A DNA stretch of 8,476 nt from positions 1-8,476 of the forward strand of contig DPGN01000055.1 in the NCBI GenBank assembly GCA_003523185.1, written 5' to 3'. The position numbers and the translations under genes were made by a program. The stretch comes from Halieaceae bacterium. GTDB taxonomy: Bacteria; Pseudomonadota; Gammaproteobacteria; Pseudomonadales; Halieaceae. Below are positions 1-6,837 of this stretch, piece after piece (position 1 is the first letter of the stretch; each line of letters begins with the position of its first letter). Under the pieces are notes generated by a model. It saw only the letters and a program-made list of their open reading frames with translations, was not told where the DNA came from and made no database searches.

Positions 1-38
1 TGTTTTTTGAGTTTGAGGTTATTTAGCTGCAGGCCCCG

Positions 39-44
39 TATACT
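39..44 (+). promoter_or_regulatory. possible -10 element upstream of the first gene
   Basis: The hexamer TATACT matches the sigma-70 -10 consensus at five of six positions and lies about 85 nt before the preferred start of the oxidoreductase gene. No good -35 hexamer sits at the normal 16-18 nt spacing; the nearest resemblance, TTGAGG at 13-18, is 20 nt away. The rest of 1-92 shows no gene that I can support. This is a weak call based on one hexamer. Confidence 0.25.
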
Positions 45-128
45 CTCGACCCATTGCGACTTGATGCCTCATCGGTCGCGTTTTAGCTATTCATGCAAAC
101 AACAACTAATGCACCAATGGAATCAGGT

Positions 129-1295
129 ATGAGCAGAGAATTTGACGTCATTATCTACGGAGCAAGCGGCTTTACTGGCCGCCTTGTGGCGGAGTACATG
201 GGAAAAACCCACGGCGACGGCGCCAACTGGGCCATGGCAGGCAGAAATGAAGCAAAACTGGCCGAAGTAAGAGACTTAGTAGGCGCACCCAGCACAACAC
301 CACTCGTGACTGCCGATGCCAGCGACTCTGACTCACTGCGTGCGATGGTTAAGCGAGCGCGGTGTATCTGCACAACCGTTGGCCCCTACCAACTTTACGG
401 ATCCGAACTGGTTAAGCTCTGTGCTGAAGAGGGGACACACTACGTCGACCTTTCAGGAGAGCCAGGCTGGATGCGCGAGATGATTACATCGCACCAGGCA
501 GCTGCCGAGGCCTCTGGCGCACGCATTGTTCACAGCTGTGGGTTTGATTCCATTCCCTTTGACTTGGGTGTGTACTTTCTTCAAAAAGCAGCCATAGCTC
601 AAACGGGTAAGCCCATGCCCCGTGTACGCGGTCGCGTTCGCGCTATGAACGGTGAGTTCTCTGGCGGTACAGCGGCGTCCCTAGGCGCTACGATGGCTGC
701 ACTTAAAACTAATCCAGGCCTTATCAAAATTCTGGCTAATCCCTTTTCACTGGCTAATGGCTTTCAAGGTCCCGAGCAGCCATCGGATGCCAAACCGTAT
801 GAGGATGAAGTCGTCGGCTCATGGGTCGCCCCTTTCATCATGGCACCCATTAACACCAAAAACGTACACCGCTCTAATGCCATGCTGAACCACCTCTACG
901 GCGAAGATTTTCAGTACGACGAAATGATGGTAACGGGACCGGGCGAACAAGGCGCAGCGGTGGCCAAGATGGTAGCAAGCAGCAACCCTTTAGAAGGCGA
1001 TGACGTCCCCAAGCCGGGCGAAGGTCCCTCCAAGGAGAGCCGCGAGGCAGGTCACTATGACGTGCTGTTTATCGGCACAAACGACGAGGGAGGCCGCATC
1101 GAGGCGACCGTCACCGGCGATATGGATCCGGGCTATGGCTCGACATCTAAAATGATTGCCGAGAGTGCGCTATGCATCGTTCACGACTGCCCGGATCTAC
1201 CAGGAGGCGTTTACACCCCTGCACCCGCCATGGGTGAGAAGCTGATCGAGCGACTCGTCGCGAACGCCGGCCTAACCTTCGATCTAGGCAGCTAA
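129..1295 (+). CDS. saccharopine dehydrogenase-like / trans-acting enoyl reductase family oxidoreductase
   Basis: This is a probable NAD(P)-dependent cytoplasmic oxidoreductase of the saccharopine dehydrogenase-like superfamily, close in motif pattern to the trans-acting enoyl reductases known from mycobacterial lipid synthesis. The substrate is unknown. Numbering from an upstream ATG at 93 (400 residues), it has a dinucleotide-binding loop GASGFTG at 23-29, a VGPYQLYG segment at 97-104, VDLSGE at 118-123, HSCGFDSIPFDLG at 147-159, and a C-terminal GGVYTPAPAMGEKL stretch at 371-384; all are typical of the family. In-frame ATGs lie at 93, 117 and 129. I prefer 129 (388 residues) because the protein then begins MSREFDVIIYG, directly at the first beta strand, and GGA lies 7 nt upstream, whereas nothing like a ribosome binding site precedes 93. 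It is convergent with the DoxX gene. True saccharopine dehydrogenase activity is unlikely. The family call is firm, the reaction is not. Confidence 0.88.
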   Translation: MSREFDVIIYGASGFTGRLVAEYMGKTHGDGANWAMAGRNEAKLAEVRDLVGAPSTTPLVTADASDSDSLRAMVKRARCICTTVGPYQLYGSELVKLCAEEGTHYVDLSGEPGWMREMITSHQAAAEASGARIVHSCGFDSIPFDLGVYFLQKAAIAQTGKPMPRVRGRVRAMNGEFSGGTAASLGATMAALKTNPGLIKILANPFSLANGFQGPEQPSDAKPYEDEVVGSWVAPFIMAPINTKNVHRSNAMLNHLYGEDFQYDEMMVTGPGEQGAAVAKMVASSNPLEGDDVPKPGEGPSKESREAGHYDVLFIGTNDEGGRIEATVTGDMDPGYGSTSKMIAESALCIVHDCPDLPGGVYTPAPAMGEKLIERLVANAGLTFDLGS

Positions 1296-1304
1296 CAGCC
1301 CTGT

Positions 1305-1700
1305 CTAACGACCGCCGAATAAGCGGTGCTGGGGCAGGTCCTTGGCACCGCTCAGCACCAACAAACCAGCGAAAATAGCCAGATTTTTAACGAAGTTCTG
1401 CGTCTCGTGTGCCTGGCTGACGCCCTCATACACGTTCCAAAAATCGTGCATCCCCAAATTGATAATCAGTGTTAGCGCGGCTAGTACGAGAGCAACCTGC
1501 CCGACGCGAAGCCCCAGCATTAGCATCAGACCTCCCGCCACCTGGAGGACGATGGTAACCGGCAGCAAGACCTCTGGGAGCGGTATGTTATGAAGCGACA
1601 TGTAACTTAGCGTGTCAGCGTAGCCCGTGATTTTTGAAATCCCTGGCAAAAAGAAATACAGCCCAAGTAGAGAGCGACCCAGTGTTATTGCAAATGTCAT
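1305..1700 (-). CDS. DoxX family inner-membrane protein
   Basis: This is a small integral membrane protein of the DoxX family. Members are four-helix proteins, some linked to thiol or redox stress and others to respiratory or thiosulfate functions; the role here is unknown. From the start at 1700 it has 131 residues, with hydrophobic segments at about 4-20, 44-63, 67-84 and 103-118. The family-type sequence FFLPGISKITGY lies at 16-27 and LMLMLGLRVGQVAL at 58-71. The reading frame opens 12 codons earlier, at 1736, but the ATG at 1700 is preferred: GGAG precedes it by 6 nt, and the first transmembrane helix starts at once. It is downstream of, and on the same strand as, the beta-oxidation operon, but the terminator at 1793-1817 separates them, so it probably has its own promoter within 1701-1790. 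Confidence 0.88.
   Translation of the reverse strand: MTFAITLGRSLLGLYFFLPGISKITGYADTLSYMSLHNIPLPEVLLPVTIVLQVAGGLMLMLGLRVGQVALVLAALTLIINLGMHDFWNVYEGVSQAHETQNFVKNLAIFAGLLVLSGAKDLPQHRLFGGR
1322..1352 (+). terminator. U-tract-less hairpin beyond the first convergent junction
   Basis: In plus-strand RNA, 1322-1334 pairs with 1340-1352: eight Watson-Crick pairs (AGCGGTGC with GCACCGCT), three G-U wobbles, then two G-C pairs, closing a 5-nt loop. It begins 27 nt after the stop of the upstream oxidoreductase, inside the antisense of the DoxX 3' end. No U-tract follows, so it is not a classical intrinsic terminator. It could mark or protect the 3' end of the oxidoreductase mRNA, or it could be a by-product of DoxX codons. 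Confidence 0.3.
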
Positions 1701-1703
1701 CGT

Positions 1704-1710
1704 GATCTCC
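1704..1710 (-). promoter_or_regulatory. ribosome binding site fixing the DoxX start
   Basis: On the minus strand GGAG (1710-1707) is followed by ATCACG and the ATG at 1700. The 6-nt spacing is close to optimal. The longer in-frame start at 1736 has no such element, so this site supports the shorter protein. Confidence 0.7.
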
Positions 1711-1792
1711 AAAACCAATAATACATTGGTCCCCATTAAACACCGCTTTACACGCCGAAGGCACCAAACATCAGATCACAAAAGATTTGGCC

Positions 1793-1817
1793 AAAAAAAA
1801 GGCCGCAGAGCGGCCTT
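1793..1817 (-). terminator. intrinsic terminator of the beta-oxidation operon
   Basis: On the minus strand, a perfect 8-bp stem AAGGCCGC / GCGGCCTT with a TCT loop (1817-1799) runs directly into a run of eight Ts (1800-1793, sharing two bases with the stem). It starts 19 nt after the stop codon of the hydratase/dehydrogenase gene at 1837. This is a textbook Rho-independent terminator. It acts on minus-strand transcripts only, because on the plus strand the run is As and precedes the stem. It insulates the DoxX gene from operon read-through. Confidence 0.93.
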
Positions 1818-1836
1818 ACTATCAAACCAAACCCAA

Positions 1837-3981
1837 TTAGACGAATGTTTGTCCTGCGGCGAGCTTCTCAGCTACGATGGCGGGTGCTGTGAAGCGGTCG
1901 CCGTAAGCATCACTGAGCTCACCACAGCGGTCGATGAAGTTCTGCAAGCCATAGGTGTTTACAAACTGCAGTAGACCACCGGTCCAAGCGGGCGCACCGA
2001 TACCCATGATCGAACCGATATTGCCATCGGCCACGCTGCGAAGAACACCGGTCTCAAGACATTTCAGTGCCTCGATAACCTGACGGAAGAGCAAGCGCTC
2101 CTTGACATCCCGATCCGATATATCGACGCCTTCACGACCATAAAGATCGGATAGACCAGACCAAACTTCTTTAGAACCGTCCGCACCATACTCGTAGAAA
2201 CCACCACCGTGATATCGACCACCACGACCGTGCTCGCCGATCATTGTCTCGACAACACCAGCGGTAATCGATCGATCATCACCGTCAATAACCAGCCCCA
2301 TTTCCTTCCAGGTCTCTTGCGCCTTTCGAGACAACTCCAGACTCACCTCGTCGTAAACCGTGAGCGGACCCACCGGCATTCCCACAGCCTTGCCAAGGTT
2401 ATCAATACGAACGGGCTTCACGCCCTCGACAAGCATACGTACGCCCTCATCGAGGTAGGTACCAAAGGTTCGTGAAGTGAAGAAACCCAGTGAATCGTTA
2501 ACAACAATCGGTGTTTTCTTAATTTGCTTCGTGTAGTCAAACGCCTTGGCGAGTGCGACGTCACCCGTCTTCTCGCCCATAATAATTTCAACGAGCGGCA
2601 TTTTGTCGACTGGAGAGAAGAAGTGAATGCCAATGAAATTTTCAGCATTCTGACTCGCTTCAGCCAGCTGCGTGATGGGTAATGTCGAGGTGTTTGAACC
2701 CCAAATACCGCCCTCGGCCATTCGTGGCTCGAGATCACGCGTCATTTGATGTTTCAGGTTCATGTTCTCGAACACAGCCTCGATGATGAGATCACAGCCA
2801 TCGAGATCTTCGTCCGATGCCGTTGGGTGGATCAATGAGAGCACCTCGGCCATCTTCTCAGGTCTCATTCGTCCCTTATCAACACGCTTCTGCAATAAGG
2901 TTTCGGTGTGGGCCTTACCCTTCTCGGCTGCCTCCAGGCTGATGTCTTTCAATACGACCTGGATGCCCACCATGGCCGATGAGTAGGCAATCCCCTGTCC
3001 CATCATTCCGGCGCCAAGCACACCCACCTTTTCGGTTTTCTGCGGCGGTACGTCTTTGGGTCGAGAGGCACCACCGTTGATTTTGTTCATCTGGAAAAAG
3101 AAGGTATTGATCATGTTTTTGGCTTGGGGTGTCAGCGCCAGTTCGGCCAGGCCACGGCTCTCGATACGCATCGCCGTCTCAAAATCAACTGTGAGCGCTT
3201 GTACTGCCACGTCAAAAATCTTCTCGGGCGCAGGTAGCAGTCCGCGCGTATTTTTGCGAATCATGGGCGCACCCATGGTAACCATCTGCGCTACCTGCGG
3301 GTTACGAATATTGCCGCCAGGTATCTTGTAACCCTGGGTGTCCCAGGGCTGAGTGCGCGCAGCCTCGTCGTCCTTATTGTCCAGGACCCACTGCTTGGCT
3401 GCAGAAACCAGGTCTTCCTTGCTCTCAACAACCGCATCTATCAACCCTGAGCCCAAGGCCTTTTCAGGGGCCACACGCTTGCCCTCAACAATGTACTCGT
3501 TAGCAGCCATAAGCCCCATGAGATACACCGCTTTAACGTTACCGCCGCCTCCGGGCAGTAGGCCCAGTGTCACCTCGGGAAAGCCGAGCTGAACACTGCG
3601 ATGGTTCCAGGCAATGCGGTGGTGACATGACAAGGCGAGCTCGAGCCCGCCGCCAAGCGCCGCACCATTGATGGCAGCGCAAACCGGCGCCTGAAGCTTT
3701 TCGAGACGACGCATCGCCGCTTTTGTCGCGCACATTCCCTGAAAGAAATCTTCAACCGTGTCCTCGGTCACCTGACACAGCATGTTCAAGTCACCGCCTG
3801 CGAAGAATGTGGGCTTGCCTGATGTCAGCACAACGCCAGCAAGGTCTGTCTCTGCCTCAAGTTTATCGAGCGTCGATTCAAACAAGGGCAGGAAAGCGTC
3901 GCTCATCGCGTTGACGGGGCCATCCATATCCATGGTGACGGTTACAATCTGATTGGCGTCTTTTTCGTAATGAAAACTCAT
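1837..3981 (-). CDS. fatty acid oxidation alpha subunit: enoyl-CoA hydratase / 3-hydroxyacyl-CoA dehydrogenase
   Basis: This is a cytoplasmic bifunctional beta-oxidation enzyme (714 residues). It hydrates trans-2-enoyl-CoA and then oxidises the L-3-hydroxyacyl-CoA with NAD+. The N-terminal crotonase domain (about 1-190) has the oxyanion-hole elements AGGDL at 61-65 and NGAALGGG at 105-112, and both catalytic glutamates: Glu114 in GGLE and Glu136 in FPEVTLG. The NAD-binding domain starts at about 317 with the Rossmann loop GAGMMGQG at 323-330. The dehydrogenase active site shows GSNTSTLPI at 428-436, His453 in IGIHFFSP and Glu465 in MPLVEI. C-terminal 3HCDH domains follow from about 498. The start is supported by AGGAG 9 nt upstream, within the 22-nt gap after the thiolase gene. 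The length equals that of E. coli FadJ (714) rather than FadB (729), and the gene order also resembles fadIJ, but I leave the symbol blank because the FadB/FadJ assignment is uncertain. No key residue is missing. Confidence 0.96.
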   Translation of the reverse strand: MSFHYEKDANQIVTVTMDMDGPVNAMSDAFLPLFESTLDKLEAETDLAGVVLTSGKPTFFAGGDLNMLCQVTEDTVEDFFQGMCATKAAMRRLEKLQAPVCAAINGAALGGGLELALSCHHRIAWNHRSVQLGFPEVTLGLLPGGGGNVKAVYLMGLMAANEYIVEGKRVAPEKALGSGLIDAVVESKEDLVSAAKQWVLDNKDDEAARTQPWDTQGYKIPGGNIRNPQVAQMVTMGAPMIRKNTRGLLPAPEKIFDVAVQALTVDFETAMRIESRGLAELALTPQAKNMINTFFFQMNKINGGASRPKDVPPQKTEKVGVLGAGMMGQGIAYSSAMVGIQVVLKDISLEAAEKGKAHTETLLQKRVDKGRMRPEKMAEVLSLIHPTASDEDLDGCDLIIEAVFENMNLKHQMTRDLEPRMAEGGIWGSNTSTLPITQLAEASQNAENFIGIHFFSPVDKMPLVEIIMGEKTGDVALAKAFDYTKQIKKTPIVVNDSLGFFTSRTFGTYLDEGVRMLVEGVKPVRIDNLGKAVGMPVGPLTVYDEVSLELSRKAQETWKEMGLVIDGDDRSITAGVVETMIGEHGRGGRYHGGGFYEYGADGSKEVWSGLSDLYGREGVDISDRDVKERLLFRQVIEALKCLETGVLRSVADGNIGSIMGIGAPAWTGGLLQFVNTYGLQNFIDRCGELSDAYGDRFTAPAIVAEKLAAGQTFV

Positions 3982-4003
3982 TGTTTCTAACTCCTAATGC
4001 CGC

Positions 4004-5212
4004 TTACACGCGCTCGATAATGGTGGAAATACCCATGCCACCGCCTACACACAACGACAGCATGGCGCGCTTGAGATCGCGACGCTCGAGTTCATCGACC
4101 ATGGCGCTGACCAAACAGCCACCGGTCGCACCCAGAGGGTGGCCCATGGCAATCGCCCCCCCCACGACATTGGTAATCTCGTGGCTAATACCGAGATCTT
4201 TCATATAACGGAGTGCAACCGAAGCGAAGGCTTCGTTGATCTCCCAAAGATCGATGTCATCGGGCGTCAGCCCCGCCTTTTTGAGACATTTCTTCGCCGC
4301 GGGGCCAGGGCCCGTCAGCATGATAATCGGATCCGTGGACAAGACCGTCGTTGCCACAACGCGCGCTCGAGGCGTCAACCCCAGATCGTTCCCCGCCTTC
4401 TCGCTACCGATAAGCACAGCGCTAGACCCGTCGACGATGCCGGAGGAGTTTCCGGGAGTATGGACATGCTCTACCTTGCTGTACTCGTTGTACTTGGCGA
4501 GGATTACATCATCAAAACCCATTTGACCCGGCATTTCGAATGAAGGCTTCAAACGGGCGAGACCTTCCATTGTAGTGTCGCCCTTAATGAAGTCATCGCG
4601 CTCCAAAATGGTGATGCCTGAGGCATCCTTCACTGGAATCACAGACCCGTCGAACCATCCGCTGTCACGTGCATGCGCCGCTCGACGTTGCGATTCCATG
4701 GCGTAGGCGTCGACATCTTCACGGGTATAGCCATCAATGGTCGCTATCATGTCGGCGCCGATACCCTGAGGTACAAAGCCTGTCTTAAGCGCGAAGGCTG
4801 GGTCACTCGCCATGGCACCACCGTTCGAGCCCATGGGTACACGCGACATGCACTCAATACCCCCAGCGACGACTAGGTCATCCCATCCCGACGCCACTTT
4901 TTGCGCAGCGGTGTTGACAGCCTCAAGTCCTGATGCACAGAAACGATCGAGCTGTACACCCGGTACTGACTCATCCCAGTCGGCGTTCTGAACAATCATT
5001 TTGGTGATATCAGAACCCTGCTCGCCGACAGGTGTGACACAACCCATCACAACATCATCAACATAGCGGGTATCCAGATCGTGTCGGGCCTGCAAGGCAC
5101 GCAACAATCCCGCACCCAAATCAACAGGCTTCACTTCGTGAAGGGTTCCATCTTTCTTACCCTTACTGCGTGGGGTCCTAATTGCATCGTATATGTAGGC
5201 GGCGTGAGGCAT
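4004..5212 (-). CDS. acetyl-CoA C-acyltransferase / thiolase (beta-oxidation beta subunit)
   Basis: This is a thiolase of 402 residues that cleaves 3-ketoacyl-CoA with CoA, releasing acetyl-CoA and a shortened acyl-CoA. A biosynthetic acetoacetyl-CoA role is the alternative, but the operon argues for degradation. It begins with AIRTPRSK at 10-17. It carries the nucleophilic cysteine Cys92 in DRFCASGLEAVN, NEAFA at 326-330, His358 in GHPLGATG, and Cys388 in LCVGGGMG near the C terminus, so the full catalytic set is intact. The start has GGAG 7 nt upstream. It is the first gene of a two-gene operon with the hydratase/dehydrogenase, so together they can form the trifunctional complex. Its length lies between classical FadA (about 390) and FadI (about 436), so I give no symbol. 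Confidence 0.96.
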   Translation of the reverse strand: MPHAAYIYDAIRTPRSKGKKDGTLHEVKPVDLGAGLLRALQARHDLDTRYVDDVVMGCVTPVGEQGSDITKMIVQNADWDESVPGVQLDRFCASGLEAVNTAAQKVASGWDDLVVAGGIECMSRVPMGSNGGAMASDPAFALKTGFVPQGIGADMIATIDGYTREDVDAYAMESQRRAAHARDSGWFDGSVIPVKDASGITILERDDFIKGDTTMEGLARLKPSFEMPGQMGFDDVILAKYNEYSKVEHVHTPGNSSGIVDGSSAVLIGSEKAGNDLGLTPRARVVATTVLSTDPIIMLTGPGPAAKKCLKKAGLTPDDIDLWEINEAFASVALRYMKDLGISHEITNVVGGAIAMGHPLGATGGCLVSAMVDELERRDLKRAMLSLCVGGGMGISTIIERV

Positions 5213-5466
5213 GAGTGATCTCCATGTACCGGCTGATCCGGCTTGAGTTTGTTAAGCGGTCGATACATTGCCAAATAAGTGGCTAAAAATCGATGCCATC
5301 TGACTAAAAAATTGAACTTTGAGTATGTTTTTTTATCTGCGGGGATGTTCGCTTGAGTGAATGACACCGGTGCGTCTTGCTATCGCGCTTTTGCCCGTAG
5401 GAATATGTGCTGAACAGACCAGAAAAGACTTGTGCCAGCGCGCCACATGCGCCGTAATGGTGCGCT
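5213..5466. promoter_or_regulatory. divergent intergenic region between the beta-oxidation operon and the MATE gene
   Basis: This 254-nt stretch must hold promoters for both directions. For the thiolase, a minus-strand candidate is TTGGCA (5274-5269; five of six to the -35 consensus) with 17 nt to CAAACT (5251-5246), a poor -10, giving a leader of roughly 25-30 nt. For the MATE gene, a plus-strand candidate is TTGAAC (5312-5317) with 16 nt to TATCTG (5334-5339); this too is weak and would leave a leader of over 120 nt. A short CCGG-CTGAT-CCGG inverted repeat lies at 5229-5241. I see no convincing fatty-acid-regulator operator. Open frames here look like chance. Confidence 0.35.
5216..5223 (-). 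promoter_or_regulatory. ribosome binding site of the thiolase gene
   Basis: On the minus strand GGAG (5223-5220) plus ATCACTC leads to the ATG at 5212. The nine bases GGAGATCAC are identical to those before the DoxX and metallo-hydrolase starts. Confidence 0.65.
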
Positions 5467-6837
5467 ATGGATCAACGCACGCAATACCTCCTGACCGCAC
5501 CTGCACTCCCCCTGCTGACGCAACTGTCGATACCCAGCAGTGTGGCGTTTATTGTGCAGTCTACTGTCAGCCTGACCGAGGTCTGGTATGTCGGACAGCT
5601 AGGCAGTACACCGTTAGCTGCGATGGCCCTCGTGTTCCCAATGCTGATGCTGATGCAAATGTTGTCGGTTGGCGCTTTAGGGAACGCCGTCTCATCAGCC
5701 ATTGCCCGCGCATTAGGTGCGGGAGATCAGGCTCGCGCAGAAGAACTGATGTGGCACGGCCTTATTCTGGCTGTTCTTGGCCCCATCGCCTTACTCATCG
5801 CCTTTTTGATTTCTGGACGGTTTTTCCTATCTCTGTTGGGTGGAACCGGTGAGATTCTTGAGCTGGCATTTGCCTACAGCGCCATGCTCTTTGGTGGTAG
5901 CGTCACCATTTGGATTATGGGCGTCGCGAGCTCCATTTTCCGGGGCCTTGGCGACATGCGCTATCCCGCTCGAATGATGATTGTCGGCTCACTCATACAA
6001 GTCCCGCTGTCGGGCGCCCTAGTGTTGGGATATTTTGGCGCGCCGAAGCTCGGCTTATTTGGTGCGGCGGTATCTGTTATTGCGACCAGTGCGGTGATGG
6101 CGGTGGTCATCCTCCTTCGTCTAGTGAGCGCTAAACTACCGGCTAATTTGCGGCTTGCGCGCCTCCAACTGCGACAGTATCACTTTCAAGATATTGGCCG
6201 CGTCGCACTTCCAGCCTCACTGTCGCCTATCTCAACCGTCACCACTATTTTGGTGCTGACCGGGCTGGTAGGCCAGTTCGGTGAAGAGGCTTTAGCTGGC
6301 TACGGGATTGGCTCGCGTATCGAATTTTTAATGTCGTCGCTCATCTTCGGCATCGGCGCGACGATGACATCGTTAGTCGGCATGAGCATTGGTGCTCGCA
6401 ACGCCGATCGCGCTGAAGAAATTGGCTGGACGGGAGCAGGCATGTCGTTTGTTCTCGGGGGCGTCATAGGTACCCTGCTCGCTATCTTCCCTCACGTCTG
6501 GATACCTGTCTTTACTGATGACCCAATGGTCTACGAGACCGCCAAGGGGTTCATTCAAATTGTCGGTCCGTGCCTTGCCATTCACGGGGTCGGATGGGCA
6601 CTTTACTTTGCCTCTCAGGGCGCGGGCGCCATGCGTGGCCCCGTGGCAGCACTCATTGCACGTCCAATTGTCGCGATAGGAACTGCATTCCTTCTGTTAG
6701 GTCCCATGGATATGGGTATGACAGGTGTGTTCATTGGCGCTGTCAGTGGGATGTTTGCCTACACCGTCATTGTCACAGCGTCCATGAAGGGTGGCGCTTG
6801 GCGTCGACAGATACCCGCGAGCCCCGCTCAAACCTAA
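5467..6837 (+). CDS. MATE family multidrug/toxin efflux transporter
   Basis: This is an inner-membrane cation-coupled antiporter of the MATE family (456 residues, a normal family length). It is predicted to have about twelve transmembrane helices in two homologous halves (about 15-220 and 240-445). Family signs include QSTVSLTEVWYVGQLG at 31-46, SSIFRGLGDMRYP at 155-167, AGYGIGSRIEFL at 277-288, and a second-half counterpart near SQGAGAMRGPVAAL at 383-396. The substrate cannot be read from sequence. The start is constrained: an in-frame TAA lies at 5455-5457 and none of the three codons between it and the ATG at 5467 can initiate. The ribosome binding site is poor, with no GGAG-like run in the 15 nt upstream, so translation may be weak or may depend on other features. 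Its stop codon overlaps the convergent hydrolase stop. Confidence 0.93.
   Translation: MDQRTQYLLTAPALPLLTQLSIPSSVAFIVQSTVSLTEVWYVGQLGSTPLAAMALVFPMLMLMQMLSVGALGNAVSSAIARALGAGDQARAEELMWHGLILAVLGPIALLIAFLISGRFFLSLLGGTGEILELAFAYSAMLFGGSVTIWIMGVASSIFRGLGDMRYPARMMIVGSLIQVPLSGALVLGYFGAPKLGLFGAAVSVIATSAVMAVVILLRLVSAKLPANLRLARLQLRQYHFQDIGRVALPASLSPISTVTTILVLTGLVGQFGEEALAGYGIGSRIEFLMSSLIFGIGATMTSLVGMSIGARNADRAEEIGWTGAGMSFVLGGVIGTLLAIFPHVWIPVFTDDPMVYETAKGFIQIVGPCLAIHGVGWALYFASQGAGAMRGPVAALIARPIVAIGTAFLLLGPMDMGMTGVFIGAVSGMFAYTVIVTASMKGGAWRRQIPASPAQT

Noticed and set aside
1..92. Possible end of an upstream gene
   Set aside because: The stretch is short, has stops in the frames I examined, and shows no recognisable C-terminal sequence or terminator.
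1627..1974. Plus-strand open frame of 115 codons spanning the DoxX start, the terminator and the hydratase/dehydrogenase 3' end
   Set aside because: It is antisense to two real genes, has no ribosome binding site, and would be translated through the operon terminator sequence.
4139..4543. Plus-strand open frame of 134 codons within the thiolase gene
   Set aside because: It lies wholly antisense to a conserved thiolase with its full catalytic set, and its translation is rich in Arg, His and Pro with no recognisable domain, as expected of a shadow frame.
5242..5256. Weak palindrome CTTGA-N5-TTAAG upstream of the thiolase, considered as a fatty-acid-responsive operator
   Set aside because: The symmetry is imperfect and does not match a FadR- or PsrA-type site that I can recall with confidence.
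5241..5358. Direct repeat GCTTGAGT at 5241-5248 and 5351-5358
   Set aside because: Only 8 bp are repeated, 110 nt apart, and neither copy has symmetry or a fixed position relative to a start. Chance is a sufficient explanation.
5361..5852. Plus-strand open frame of 163 codons overlapping the MATE start
   Set aside because: Most of it is an out-of-frame reading of the MATE gene. The part before 5467 has no protein-like features, and its Cys- and Arg-rich composition fits a shadow.
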